Under the pieces are notes generated by a model. The model was not told the origin of the DNA, did no database searches, and saw only the letters and a program-made list of their open reading frames with translations. Both the position numbers and the translations under genes were made by a program. From positions 1 to 40,178 of the forward strand of contig JAURPI010000020.1 in the NCBI GenBank assembly GCA_030835385.1: a stretch of DNA of 40,178 nt. The letters are read 5' to 3'. Origin of the DNA: Alphaproteobacteria bacterium (GTDB taxonomy: Bacteria > Pseudomonadota > Alphaproteobacteria > Rhodospirillales > Rhodospirillaceae). This document shows positions 8,093 to 15,874 of the stretch, one piece after another (position 1 is the first letter of the stretch; each line of letters opens with the position of its first letter).

Positions 8093-9024
8093 ATCTTATT
8101 GTTACTGGTGCGTGTGGATACAAAGGCAACGTCCTCGTACCGAAACTGCTTGATGCTGGCCATAATGTTACCGCACTCGATATCATGTGGTTCGGAAACG
8201 ACCTCCAACCTCACCCAAACCTAGAAGTCCGGCAGTTTGACATTCGTGCCCCAGAAACGCTTGATCTAACGGGGTGCGACGCCATCATCCATCTGTCATC
8301 GGTCGCCAATGACCCATGTGGAGATTTGGACCCCAAGCTTACTTGGGAGGTTTCTTGCCTCGCCACGATGCGGCTGGCAGATAAGGCTGTACGCCAAGGG
8401 GTCAAACGCTTCATCTATGCGTCATCTGGCAGTGTTTATGGCCTCAAAGAGGAAGAGCACGTGACAGAAGATCTCGAGCTCGTTCCACTGTCTGAATATA
8501 ATAAGACCAAAATGGTCGCTGAGCGGGTGTTACTTAGCTACGCCGATCAGATGGCTGTCCAGATCGTACGGCCGGCCACAGTTTGTGGTTTGTCTCCTCG
8601 CATGCGCCTAGACGTCGCGGTGAATATGCTTGCGATGCAGGCTCTGACAAAAGGAGCAATAACTGTCCTTGGCGGAGACCAGACCCGCCCCAACATTCAT
8701 ATTGACGACATAACCGATCTCTATGTGTTTTTACTAGATCGACCAGATGTCCAAGGTATTTTTAATGCCGGATTTGAGAATCTGTCGATCCGAACCATCG
8801 CAGAGACCATTGCAGAGCACATTCCTGCCAAAATCAATATTGAGCCATCCAACGACCCCCGGTCTTATCGCATTAATTCAGACAAGATCCTTGCGACTGG
8901 CTTCAAACCTAAGAAATCTGTGAAAGATGCGATCTCCGAAGTTGCCGATGCCTATAATACTGGGGCACTAAAGGACGAAGACCGCTTCTATTGTCTGAAA
9001 TGGATGACTGAGAAGGTTCTATAA
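8089..9024 (+). CDS. NAD-dependent sugar epimerase/dehydratase (extended SDR)
   Basis: 311 residues. The N-terminus has a Rossmann loop TGACGYKGN (residues 6-14) with GxxGxxG spacing; the active site has SSGSVYG (113-119) and YNKTK with Tyr138 and Lys142. Extended SDRs of this type epimerise, dehydrate or reduce NDP-sugars using a bound NAD(P). No feature tells the substrate. Its start overlaps the nucleotidyltransferase gene by 4 bp and its stop shares one base with the ATG of the GmhA-like gene (TAATG), so these are almost surely co-translated and act on the same NDP-sugar. Confidence 0.82.
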   Translation: MNLIVTGACGYKGNVLVPKLLDAGHNVTALDIMWFGNDLQPHPNLEVRQFDIRAPETLDLTGCDAIIHLSSVANDPCGDLDPKLTWEVSCLATMRLADKAVRQGVKRFIYASSGSVYGLKEEEHVTEDLELVPLSEYNKTKMVAERVLLSYADQMAVQIVRPATVCGLSPRMRLDVAVNMLAMQALTKGAITVLGGDQTRPNIHIDDITDLYVFLLDRPDVQGIFNAGFENLSIRTIAETIAEHIPAKINIEPSNDPRSYRINSDKILATGFKPKKSVKDAISEVADAYNTGALKDEDRFYCLKWMTEKVL

Positions 9025-9641
9025 TGAATGATCAGCCCACCACGGCATCGTCAGAATTCGCACCCTTCGCCACCAGCTATTTTGAACGCCTGACTGAGGC
9101 CAGTCATCGCATTCCCCTAGATGTGGTTGAACACTTAGCAGACGCGTTGATGTCCAGCTGGCAGGACGGACGGCAGGTGTTTATTTTCGGCAATGGTGGA
9201 TCCGCTGGCAACGCGATGCATCTTGCCAACGATTGGATATACGGTATTTCAAAGACGTTTGGCAGTGGACTTCGAGTGACCGCCTTACCGTCGAATGGGT
9301 CAGTGACGACTTGCCTTGCCAATGACGAAGGGTATGAAAGTATTTTCTCATACCAACTTGCCGTTCTCGCCCGACCCGGTGATATCGCCATCGCGCTCTC
9401 TGGCAGTGGGAACTCGCCTAATGTCGTAAAAGCATTGGAGTACTGCAAAGAAGCCGATATCGAATCCTATGCCATCCTCGGATACTCCGGGGGCAAGGCT
9501 TTGGCTTTAGCTGATCATCCAATACATGTCGCCATCGATGACATGCAAATATCCGAAGATCTTCAGATGACAGTCGGTCACCTCCTCATGCAGTGGCTTT
9601 ATGCAAAGCGCGGCGACATTGCTACGACGCGGACTGACTAG
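9024..9641 (+). CDS. gmhA: Sedoheptulose-7-phosphate isomerase-like SIS protein (GmhA family)
   Basis: 205 residues with one SIS domain. FGNGGSAGNAMH (residues 55-66) and SGSGNSPNV (126-134) form the phosphosugar site, and His186 matches His180 of E. coli GmhA. GmhA converts sedoheptulose 7-phosphate to D-glycero-D-manno-heptose 7-phosphate, the first step to all NDP-heptoses. One difference: the catalytic Glu65 of E. coli aligns with Asp70 here (AEEL becomes ANDW), a mild change often seen in paralogs. It lies among two nucleotidyltransferase-containing genes, SDRs and a split transketolase, which fits a heptose pathway. A related ketose phosphate as substrate is not excluded. Confidence 0.8.
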   Translation: MNDQPTTASSEFAPFATSYFERLTEASHRIPLDVVEHLADALMSSWQDGRQVFIFGNGGSAGNAMHLANDWIYGISKTFGSGLRVTALPSNGSVTTCLANDEGYESIFSYQLAVLARPGDIAIALSGSGNSPNVVKALEYCKEADIESYAILGYSGGKALALADHPIHVAIDDMQISEDLQMTVGHLLMQWLYAKRGDIATTRTD

Positions 9642-9642
9642 C

Positions 9643-10710
9643 ATGACAGCAATAAACAACGGACCCACAACCACCCAAGCAGCAGTCCTAGTAGAGCAAA
9701 ATACTGACCTCGTGATCGACGAAATATCACTGCCTGAGACACTGGATGTTGGGCAAGTGCTCGTTGAAATAAAATATAGCGGAATCTGCGGTTCTCAATT
9801 GGGTGAGATTGACGGTGTCAAAGGCCCTGATCGTTGGCTACCTCACCTACTCGGGCACGAAGGCTCAGGCCATGTACTCGCCATTGGCCCCGGTGTTAAA
9901 CACGCTCAACCGGGAGATACAGTGGTGCTGCATTGGCGGCCGTCTCGGGGCATCGAATCTGCAGCACCAAAATACAAATGGGGTGACAAAACTGTAAACG
10001 CAGGTTGGGTTACCACTTTTAATAACTATGCGGTTGTTTCAGAAAACCGGTTAACACCAATTCCAGCAGAGACCGATCTAAAGGCCGCCGCTTTATATGG
10101 ATGCGCGGTCACGACTGGATTTGGCGTAATTGACAATCGCGCAAATGTTCGCCTCGGCGATACCGTTGTTGTTTTCGGAGCTGGTGGCATCGGATTAAAT
10201 ATCGTTCAAGGCGCCGCATTAGCTGGTGCTCGCGCAATAATCGCTATCGACCGGTTCGCAAATCGGCTTGAACTCGCGAAATCCTGCGGAGCCACTGAAA
10301 CAATTGATGGCTCACAGATAAATCCCTGGGACCGATTGAAAGAAATCTTTGCTGACGAACCACTGGACGTGTTTATCGATAATACCGGCGCCCCGACTGT
10401 TATTGCCGAGGGTTACAAACTCACATCAAACCGGGGTAGAACAGTTCTCGTAGGCGTACCTAAGTCGGGCAACGACACTGCGATCCATACACTTCCGTTA
10501 CACTTTGGCAAGTCGATCACAGGCACCACTGGTGGCGAAGCAATACCTCACGAAGACATTCCTCGCTACATGGCCCTCACCGAGGCTCGCAATGTTGACC
10601 TGAACGACCTCATTACCGAGGTGGAACCTCTTTCAGGGGTAAATGATCTAATTGCTAAGATGCGAAACGGTAAGTCCGCGGGACGATGCTTAATTGATTT
10701 CTCGCTCTAA
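9643..10710 (+). CDS. Zinc-dependent MDR-family dehydrogenase
   Basis: I use ATG 9643, one base after the stop of the gmhA-like gene, rather than the in-frame ATG at 9601 lying within it. The 355-residue protein has catalytic-zinc residues Cys49 (SGICGSQ) and His72-Glu73 (GHEGSGHV), and an NAD-binding loop VVFGAGGIGLN. The four-cysteine structural zinc loop is absent; that stretch reads HWRPSRGIESAAPKYKWG. Such enzymes oxidise a secondary alcohol or reduce the ketone. In this setting it could oxidise or reduce a sugar or polyol carbon. A 39-bp gap separates it from the next gene. Confidence 0.82.
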   Translation: MTAINNGPTTTQAAVLVEQNTDLVIDEISLPETLDVGQVLVEIKYSGICGSQLGEIDGVKGPDRWLPHLLGHEGSGHVLAIGPGVKHAQPGDTVVLHWRPSRGIESAAPKYKWGDKTVNAGWVTTFNNYAVVSENRLTPIPAETDLKAAALYGCAVTTGFGVIDNRANVRLGDTVVVFGAGGIGLNIVQGAALAGARAIIAIDRFANRLELAKSCGATETIDGSQINPWDRLKEIFADEPLDVFIDNTGAPTVIAEGYKLTSNRGRTVLVGVPKSGNDTAIHTLPLHFGKSITGTTGGEAIPHEDIPRYMALTEARNVDLNDLITEVEPLSGVNDLIAKMRNGKSAGRCLIDFSL

Positions 10711-10749
10711 TTCGCCCCACACCACTTAAAATCTGAAACCAATACTTTT

Positions 10750-11739
10750 ATGTCTAAAGTCCTCGTTCTTGGCAGCAATTCATTCTCGGGCACGAATTTC
10801 ATCAGTTACCTATTGGACCAAGGTATCGATGTCGTTGGCGCAAGTCGCTCCGAAGAGCCAGATCCTGTTTTTCTTCCATACCGATGGGGGACAAAGCCTG
10901 GAACTTTTAATTTCGAAAAGGTGGATCTCAATCACGACTTAGAAGCTTTGGTGTCACTGATCAATACGGAACGATTCTCAACCATCGTCAACTTTGCGGC
11001 TCAGAGTATGGTTGGGCAAAGTTGGGATCACCCTGAGGACTGGATGATGACCAACGTTGTATCCGCCTCTAAGTTGGCCGAAAAGTTGCGTCATATTGAT
11101 TTTCTCGACAAGTATGTGCACGTCACCACGCCGGAAGTTTATGGCTCCACAGACGGCTGGATCACAGAAGACCACAAATTTGCCCCATCGACGCCTTATG
11201 CCGTTTCTCGCGCAGCGGGTGATATGACATTCGATATTTATAGAGAAGCTTTTGGTCTTCCGGTCGTCGGCACGCGAGCTGCGAACGTCTATGGGCCAGG
11301 TCAGCGCCTTTACCGCATTATTCCAAGGACGATCCTATCTGTCCTCTTAGGAGATAAGTTACAGCTCCATGGTGGCGGGGTTTCCACGCGATCATTCATA
11401 CATATGGACGATGTGTCGCCAGCCACCTGGGCGGTCGCTCAAAATGCCCCAGTAGGTGAAACATATCATATCTCGACACCGAGAATTGTTTCCATACGAG
11501 AACTGGTTGAATTGATTTGCGCAATGTTGGATGCACCGTTTGAGGATTGTGTCGACGTTGCACCTGATAGAATCGGTAAAGATGATGCCTATTGGCTCAA
11601 CAGCGATAAAATACGGTCAACTCTCGGGTGGACCGACCAAATAAGCCTTGAAACTGGCTTGGAGCATTGCATAGGTTGGGCTAAAGACAACTTGGATACA
11701 TTGCGTGAGCAGCCGCTTTCATATGTTCATCGCCCCTAA
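10750..11739 (+). CDS. GDP-mannose/dTDP-glucose 4,6-dehydratase-like SDR with Arg in place of the catalytic Lys
   Basis: 329 residues of the extended SDR fold. The Rossmann loop is LGSNSFSGTN (7-16). The catalytic region reads TTPEVYGS (126-133) where true dehydratases have T-D-E, and YAVSR (150-154) where YxxxK is expected, so the Asp of the DE pair is Pro and the Lys is Arg. TRAANVYGPGQ and FIHMDDV are as in GMD/RmlB proteins. From memory, a subfamily with YxxxR exists in polysaccharide loci and is usually annotated GDP-mannose 4,6-dehydratase. In a heptose context the known analog is DmhA/WcbK, which makes GDP-6-deoxy-4-keto-heptose. The changed residues make that assignment doubtful. Confidence 0.75.
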   Translation: MSKVLVLGSNSFSGTNFISYLLDQGIDVVGASRSEEPDPVFLPYRWGTKPGTFNFEKVDLNHDLEALVSLINTERFSTIVNFAAQSMVGQSWDHPEDWMMTNVVSASKLAEKLRHIDFLDKYVHVTTPEVYGSTDGWITEDHKFAPSTPYAVSRAAGDMTFDIYREAFGLPVVGTRAANVYGPGQRLYRIIPRTILSVLLGDKLQLHGGGVSTRSFIHMDDVSPATWAVAQNAPVGETYHISTPRIVSIRELVELICAMLDAPFEDCVDVAPDRIGKDDAYWLNSDKIRSTLGWTDQISLETGLEHCIGWAKDNLDTLREQPLSYVHRP

Positions 11740-11756
11740 CTGGACTCCAATAAACC

Positions 11757-12596
11757 ATGCCTGAAGCACCGATCCAAAATGACATGGGATCTCTCGAGCA
11801 AATGGCTCAAATGCTGCGGCATCGCATTATCAAGACGTCGCATGAATCGAGGACCCCTCACCTTGGCTCCTGCCTGTCCTGCATTGATTTGCTCGTGTTC
11901 TTATACTGGCACGTTCTCCAGATCGACCCTACGGACCCCACGAACCCTCAAAGAGATCGATTTCTCCTTAGTAAGGGGCATGCGGCACCGGCATTATTTC
12001 AAGTGCTTGCTGAGCGAGGATTTTTCCCGGTTTCCGATCTGAATAATTATGGAGAAGACGGCTCCCTTTTTGGTGAACACCCCCCCACGCCGTCAGCACT
12101 GCCTGGCATTGAAGCTGCGACCGGCTCTCTTGGGCATGGCTTGCCTATGGGCTTGGGTATGGCACTAGCGTCCCGCATTTCCGACGTCCCGTACTCGGTA
12201 TACGCAATTTTAAGCGATGGCGAATGCAATGAAGGTTCAGTATGGGAAGCAGCCCTGCTGGCCGCCGCCCAGAAGGTTTCAAACCTAACAGTCGCTATTG
12301 ACTACAACAAATGGCAAGCCACGGGGCGTAGCAATGAAGTTCTAGGCCTAGCACCACTAGCAGATAAATGGAGCGCTTTTGGTTGGTGTGTTAGTGAAAT
12401 TGATGGCCACAATTTCGATCAAATGACCGACGCCATTGAGAAAAACAGAAATGACCCCCGCCCGAAGGCAATCATAGCTAACACCGTAAAAGGGCGCGGA
12501 GTTTCCTTCATGGAAGATGACAATAATTGGCACTACCGCATTCCTACTGCTGAAGAAGTGAGTCTTGCCGCTAACGAACTAGGTATAGAGGCGTAG
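11757..12596 (+). CDS. Transketolase, N-terminal (thiamine diphosphate-binding) subunit
   Basis: 279 residues, matching the N-terminal third of transketolase. FLLSKGHAAPAL (69-80) and GSLGHGLPMGLGMA (123-136) are substrate/cofactor segments. The diphosphate-metal motif starts at SDGECNEG (153-160) and ends at Asn184 (DYNKWQ). The other two domains are in the next gene, 10 bp downstream, so the enzyme is split, as in many archaea and secondary-metabolism clusters. Transketolase moves a two-carbon ketol unit and yields sedoheptulose 7-phosphate from ribose 5-phosphate and xylulose 5-phosphate. Here it may feed the GmhA-like enzyme or build an unusual ketose or a two-carbon branch. Confidence 0.9.
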   Translation: MPEAPIQNDMGSLEQMAQMLRHRIIKTSHESRTPHLGSCLSCIDLLVFLYWHVLQIDPTDPTNPQRDRFLLSKGHAAPALFQVLAERGFFPVSDLNNYGEDGSLFGEHPPTPSALPGIEAATGSLGHGLPMGLGMALASRISDVPYSVYAILSDGECNEGSVWEAALLAAAQKVSNLTVAIDYNKWQATGRSNEVLGLAPLADKWSAFGWCVSEIDGHNFDQMTDAIEKNRNDPRPKAIIANTVKGRGVSFMEDDNNWHYRIPTAEEVSLAANELGIEA

Positions 12597-12606
12597 AGTC
12601 AGTTCC

Positions 12607-13548
12607 ATGAGAAATGCATTCGCAGCAGAAGTAACGGCGATGGCGGCTGAGGATCCCAAGTTGGTCCTATTGTCCGGTGATATCGGTAACCGCCTATTTG
12701 ATAAGTTACGCGGAGGTTACCCATCACAATTTATGAACTGCGGCGTGGCCGAGGCGAATATGATGGGTGTCGCGGCGGGCATGGCATTAAGCGGTTTGCG
12801 ACCAATCGTATACACGATTACGCCCTTCACCACGACCAGGTGCCTCGAACAGATTAGGGTCGACGTTGCATATCATGACGCCCCTGTCGTCATTGTTGGC
12901 ACGGGCTCTGGCCTTTCATACGCGAGTTTGGGACCAACTCATCACTCCCTAGAAGATTTCGCTATATTCCGGGCTATTCCTAACATACGTGTCTTAGCAC
13001 CCTATGACGCTCCATCCTTACGCAAAGTATTGAGGGAAGCAGTTGGATCTGGTGTTCCTACGTACATCAGAATCGGAAAAAAAGGTGAGCAGGACCTTGT
13101 CTCAAACGAAGACGCTGCCGGAATTGGTGAAGCAGCGGTTGTACGTCATGGAGAAGACGTTTGCGTGCTATCCGTCGGAACGATTGGACCCGAAGCTTTA
13201 GCTGCAGCTGACACATTGAAAGAGGTTCACGGTATTTCTGCAGAAGTTGTTCTCGTCAACACAGTAAAGCCCCTCGACGATAGTATGCTTGCCTCTCTGT
13301 CTCAACGATTTAAGGCGATTATTACGGTCGAAGAGCACTCGAAGAACGGTGGTTATGGGGAACACGTATCCGCGTTTTTTGCTCAGCACGGAATTTCTAC
13401 GCCGATCACTTGTCTCGGAACCGGAGATAAATTCATGCATTCTGTTGGCTCCCAATCCTATGCCAGGACATATTTTGGGATAGATGCAGCCAGTATCGTT
13501 AATGCAGCTCAAGATTGTCTAAAGGGCGTAGCGAGCGCCGCATCATAA
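12607..13548 (+). CDS. Transketolase, C-terminal (pyrimidine-binding) subunit
   Basis: 313 residues with the Pyr domain and the C-terminal domain of transketolase. Glu49 in MNCGVAEANMMG is the conserved glutamate that activates thiamine diphosphate. GSGLSYASLGPTHHSLEDFA (about residues 100-119) is the phosphate/substrate loop, also seen in DXS-like proteins. It must pair with the N-terminal subunit encoded just upstream. Its stop is followed directly by the ATG of the HAD gene with no gap, so the two are coupled. Confidence 0.9.
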   Translation: MRNAFAAEVTAMAAEDPKLVLLSGDIGNRLFDKLRGGYPSQFMNCGVAEANMMGVAAGMALSGLRPIVYTITPFTTTRCLEQIRVDVAYHDAPVVIVGTGSGLSYASLGPTHHSLEDFAIFRAIPNIRVLAPYDAPSLRKVLREAVGSGVPTYIRIGKKGEQDLVSNEDAAGIGEAAVVRHGEDVCVLSVGTIGPEALAAADTLKEVHGISAEVVLVNTVKPLDDSMLASLSQRFKAIITVEEHSKNGGYGEHVSAFFAQHGISTPITCLGTGDKFMHSVGSQSYARTYFGIDAASIVNAAQDCLKGVASAAS

Positions 13549-14160
13549 ATGATCATAGGTCTAGATCTCGACAACACGATCGTATGTTATGACGCAGCGA
13601 TCGAACAGCTCGCTTCGGATATGGACTCACTGCCGGACGATATCCCGAAAACCAAATTGGGGGTGCGTGACTATCTGCGAGCTGAGGGTAGAGAACCTGA
13701 ATGGACTGAGTTTCAAGGAAGGCTATACGGTCCTGGCATGGCGCACGCCGAGCCCTTTCCCTCCGCGATAGAGGTGATTTCTAACTTCCAAAAGGCGGGA
13801 CATACGACAGTTATTATTAGTCATCGCACACGGTATCCGTACCTCGGACCGCAGTACGATCTTCATGAGTCTGCTAAAGACTGGATTAGCAGTACTCTTC
13901 TGGTATCTGGTCGGCCGCTGTTTCAACCAGGTGATGTGCATCTCAATGAAACTCGGGGCGAGAAAATTTCCCTCGTGGACTCATTAAAATGTGATGTGTT
14001 CTTAGATGACTTGGTTGAAGTTCTGACGGATGACAAATTCCCACCGAGAGCCCAGAAACTATGGTTCTCTCCGGGTTCAGGTGCGAAAGACGATGATACC
14101 CCTGATGGACTAGAAATTATCAGCCATTGGACAGAACTCTCGTGGCTGAGCAGCAAATAG
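13549..14160 (+). CDS. HAD-family phosphatase-like hydrolase
   Basis: 203 residues with the HAD motifs in order: LDLDNT (Asp6 nucleophile, Asp8 acid/base), SHRT (91-94), Lys139 and FLDDL (Asp153/154). These support Mg-dependent phosphate hydrolysis. Heptose pathways need a phosphatase acting on heptose 1,7-bisphosphate (GmhB). This protein could supply that step, but it lacks the cysteine zinc loop of GmhB, so it belongs to another HAD branch and its substrate may be the transketolase product. It follows the transketolase gene without a gap and overlaps the kinase-like gene by about 20-34 bp. Confidence 0.8.
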   Translation: MIIGLDLDNTIVCYDAAIEQLASDMDSLPDDIPKTKLGVRDYLRAEGREPEWTEFQGRLYGPGMAHAEPFPSAIEVISNFQKAGHTTVIISHRTRYPYLGPQYDLHESAKDWISSTLLVSGRPLFQPGDVHLNETRGEKISLVDSLKCDVFLDDLVEVLTDDKFPPRAQKLWFSPGSGAKDDDTPDGLEIISHWTELSWLSSK

Positions 14161-15176
14161 AAGCGTTGCCGCAGGAGATGCGCGCGTGGTGTGAAAAGCA
14201 CCTGGGCGCGGCTGGTGCCACAGCCACTCAGCAGTCCGGTGGCGCAAACAACAAGGTCTTTTTGTGGGAATCATCTTCCAGCAGGGCAATTGTTAAGCAT
14301 TATAGCCCCATCAATTCTAGTAAGACCGATAGGCTCCTCGCTGAAACTGAATTCTTGAGTTTTGCTAACAAAGTCGCCCCTGAATTTGTGCCCAATCTCC
14401 TGCAAAGCGATCCTGACGCTCGGATCGTGGCGATGGAGTACCTTGAGGGCACTGGATTCAAAGCGTCGTATTTACCGTCCAAAGAAGTCGTACGCCGAGC
14501 CGCTGACTTTCTCGCAGCTCTTAACGCTCATGACACCAATGCGAGGCAAAAAATCAGCAGCCAAGCTGCGGACGGCTTCATGAGCCTGAGTGAACATTTG
14601 AATGACCTGGAAAACAGGATTGACACGCTAGAATGTAATCACATTCCAGGTCGCTTCACAGATCAAACCGTGTCTTTGATTTCCAGAGTTAAGGAGCGTT
14701 GGCAGATTGTTTCTAAAAACGTGGAAACAAGCATTTCAGCAGGGAGATGCACGAACACACTACCGTCCGAGAACTGCATACTGTCCCCTTCGGACTTTGG
14801 ATTTCATAACGCAATATCCTGCCAAGAAGGTCTTAAGTTTCATGATTTTGAGTTTTCGGGCTGGGACGACCCAACAAAAACGGTTGTCGACTTCTTCCTC
14901 CAACCTAGCATCCGTGTACCTCCTAAGTATCTGAATATTATGGAGAATACAGTTGCATCAGCCATTCCGATGGATATATTGCGGCCACGCGCCCACGCAT
15001 TGGCAGCCATTTTGCACTTAAAGTGGGTGACCATTGTTCTCGCTGTGTTAAAGCCGAAGAGACTAGACACTATGCTTGCGGTAGATGTTTCTAAATCAGT
15101 GGAAACTCTCATCCAGGAACGACTAGCCCGCGCCGGTGAACTGTTATCCGAAGGAGTGCCAATTGGCCTATCTTGA
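14127..15176 (+). CDS. APH-like small-molecule kinase
   Basis: The frame can open at TTG 14127, GTG 14142 or ATG 14178; none has a convincing ribosome site, and I keep the longest. The protein of up to 349 residues has the aminoglycoside phosphotransferase/choline kinase fold: a probable ATP lysine at 57 (AIVKHY), a catalytic segment SPSDFGFHN (220-228) in place of the usual HGDxxxxN, and the metal motif DFE (240-242). The catalytic Asp223 is kept while the preceding His-Gly is Pro-Ser. In this locus it may phosphorylate a sugar or polyol rather than an antibiotic. It overlaps genes on both sides, so translation is coupled. Confidence 0.72.
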   Translation: MDRTLVAEQQIEALPQEMRAWCEKHLGAAGATATQQSGGANNKVFLWESSSSRAIVKHYSPINSSKTDRLLAETEFLSFANKVAPEFVPNLLQSDPDARIVAMEYLEGTGFKASYLPSKEVVRRAADFLAALNAHDTNARQKISSQAADGFMSLSEHLNDLENRIDTLECNHIPGRFTDQTVSLISRVKERWQIVSKNVETSISAGRCTNTLPSENCILSPSDFGFHNAISCQEGLKFHDFEFSGWDDPTKTVVDFFLQPSIRVPPKYLNIMENTVASAIPMDILRPRAHALAAILHLKWVTIVLAVLKPKRLDTMLAVDVSKSVETLIQERLARAGELLSEGVPIGLS

Positions 15177-15831
15177 TCTTATGTCGCCTCTACACAAAAG
15201 CACGCAGCGTGATTATTTGGCGCGGGTCAATGATCCGGACTACCCAAAAGCACACGCGGCAAACCTCGCAAAGAAATGGGATTACGATTATTGGGACGGC
15301 GACCGGCGAATTAATTACGGTGGATACCGTTACATGGAAGGCCGCTGGTCAAAAATTGCTGCTCTGATGGTTGAGCAATACGACCTAAAGGCTGGGGACC
15401 GTGTGCTTGACGTTGGCTGCGGCAAAGGGTTTTTGATGTTTGATTTCACCCAGGTTTTACCTGGCATTGAAGTTCGTGGCCTCGATATCTCAAGCTACGC
15501 CATTGAAAATGCAAAACCCGAGATAAAAGACCAAATTGATGAAGGGAGCGCCACATCCCTACCCTATGGTGAAAATGAATTTGACCTCGTCATCTCCATT
15601 AATGCACTCCACAATCTTTATTCTTACGACCTTGATCCCGCTCTGCGTGAAATGGAGCGTGTTGGGAAGCAGAAGTACCTGTGTGTAGAATCCTACCGAA
15701 CAGAAGAAGAAAAAACGAACCTATTGTACTGGCAGGTCACCTGCGAACAATTCAATACACCAAAAGAATGGGACTGGTGGTTTAAACACACCGGTTACAC
15801 TGGGGATCATTCTTTCATCTATTTTGAGTAG
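15163..15831 (+). CDS. Class I SAM-dependent methyltransferase
   Basis: TTG 15163 is chosen because AAGGAG (15151-15156) lies 6 bases before it; ATG 15181 is the alternative. The 222-residue protein has motif I LDVGCGKGF (82-90), motif II-like EVRGLDISSYAI, and post-motif SATSLPYGENEFDLVISINA, typical of Methyltransf_11/25 domains. The unusual N-terminus (RDYLARVNDPDYPKAHAANL) is seen in methyltransferases of sugar-modification loci. It probably methylates O, N or C of a sugar intermediate. It overlaps the kinase-like gene by 14 bp. Confidence 0.85.
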   Translation: MAYLDLMSPLHKSTQRDYLARVNDPDYPKAHAANLAKKWDYDYWDGDRRINYGGYRYMEGRWSKIAALMVEQYDLKAGDRVLDVGCGKGFLMFDFTQVLPGIEVRGLDISSYAIENAKPEIKDQIDEGSATSLPYGENEFDLVISINALHNLYSYDLDPALREMERVGKQKYLCVESYRTEEEKTNLLYWQVTCEQFNTPKEWDWWFKHTGYTGDHSFIYFE

Positions 15832-15874
15832 ATGTGACACGCTCCTAATGACCACCGCCTCAGGAACAATATGG

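Noticed and set aside
13549-14160. HAD protein as a true GmhB
   Set aside because: GmhB carries a cysteine zinc loop and a DRDG-type first motif; this protein has LDLDNT and no such loop, so I keep the general HAD call.
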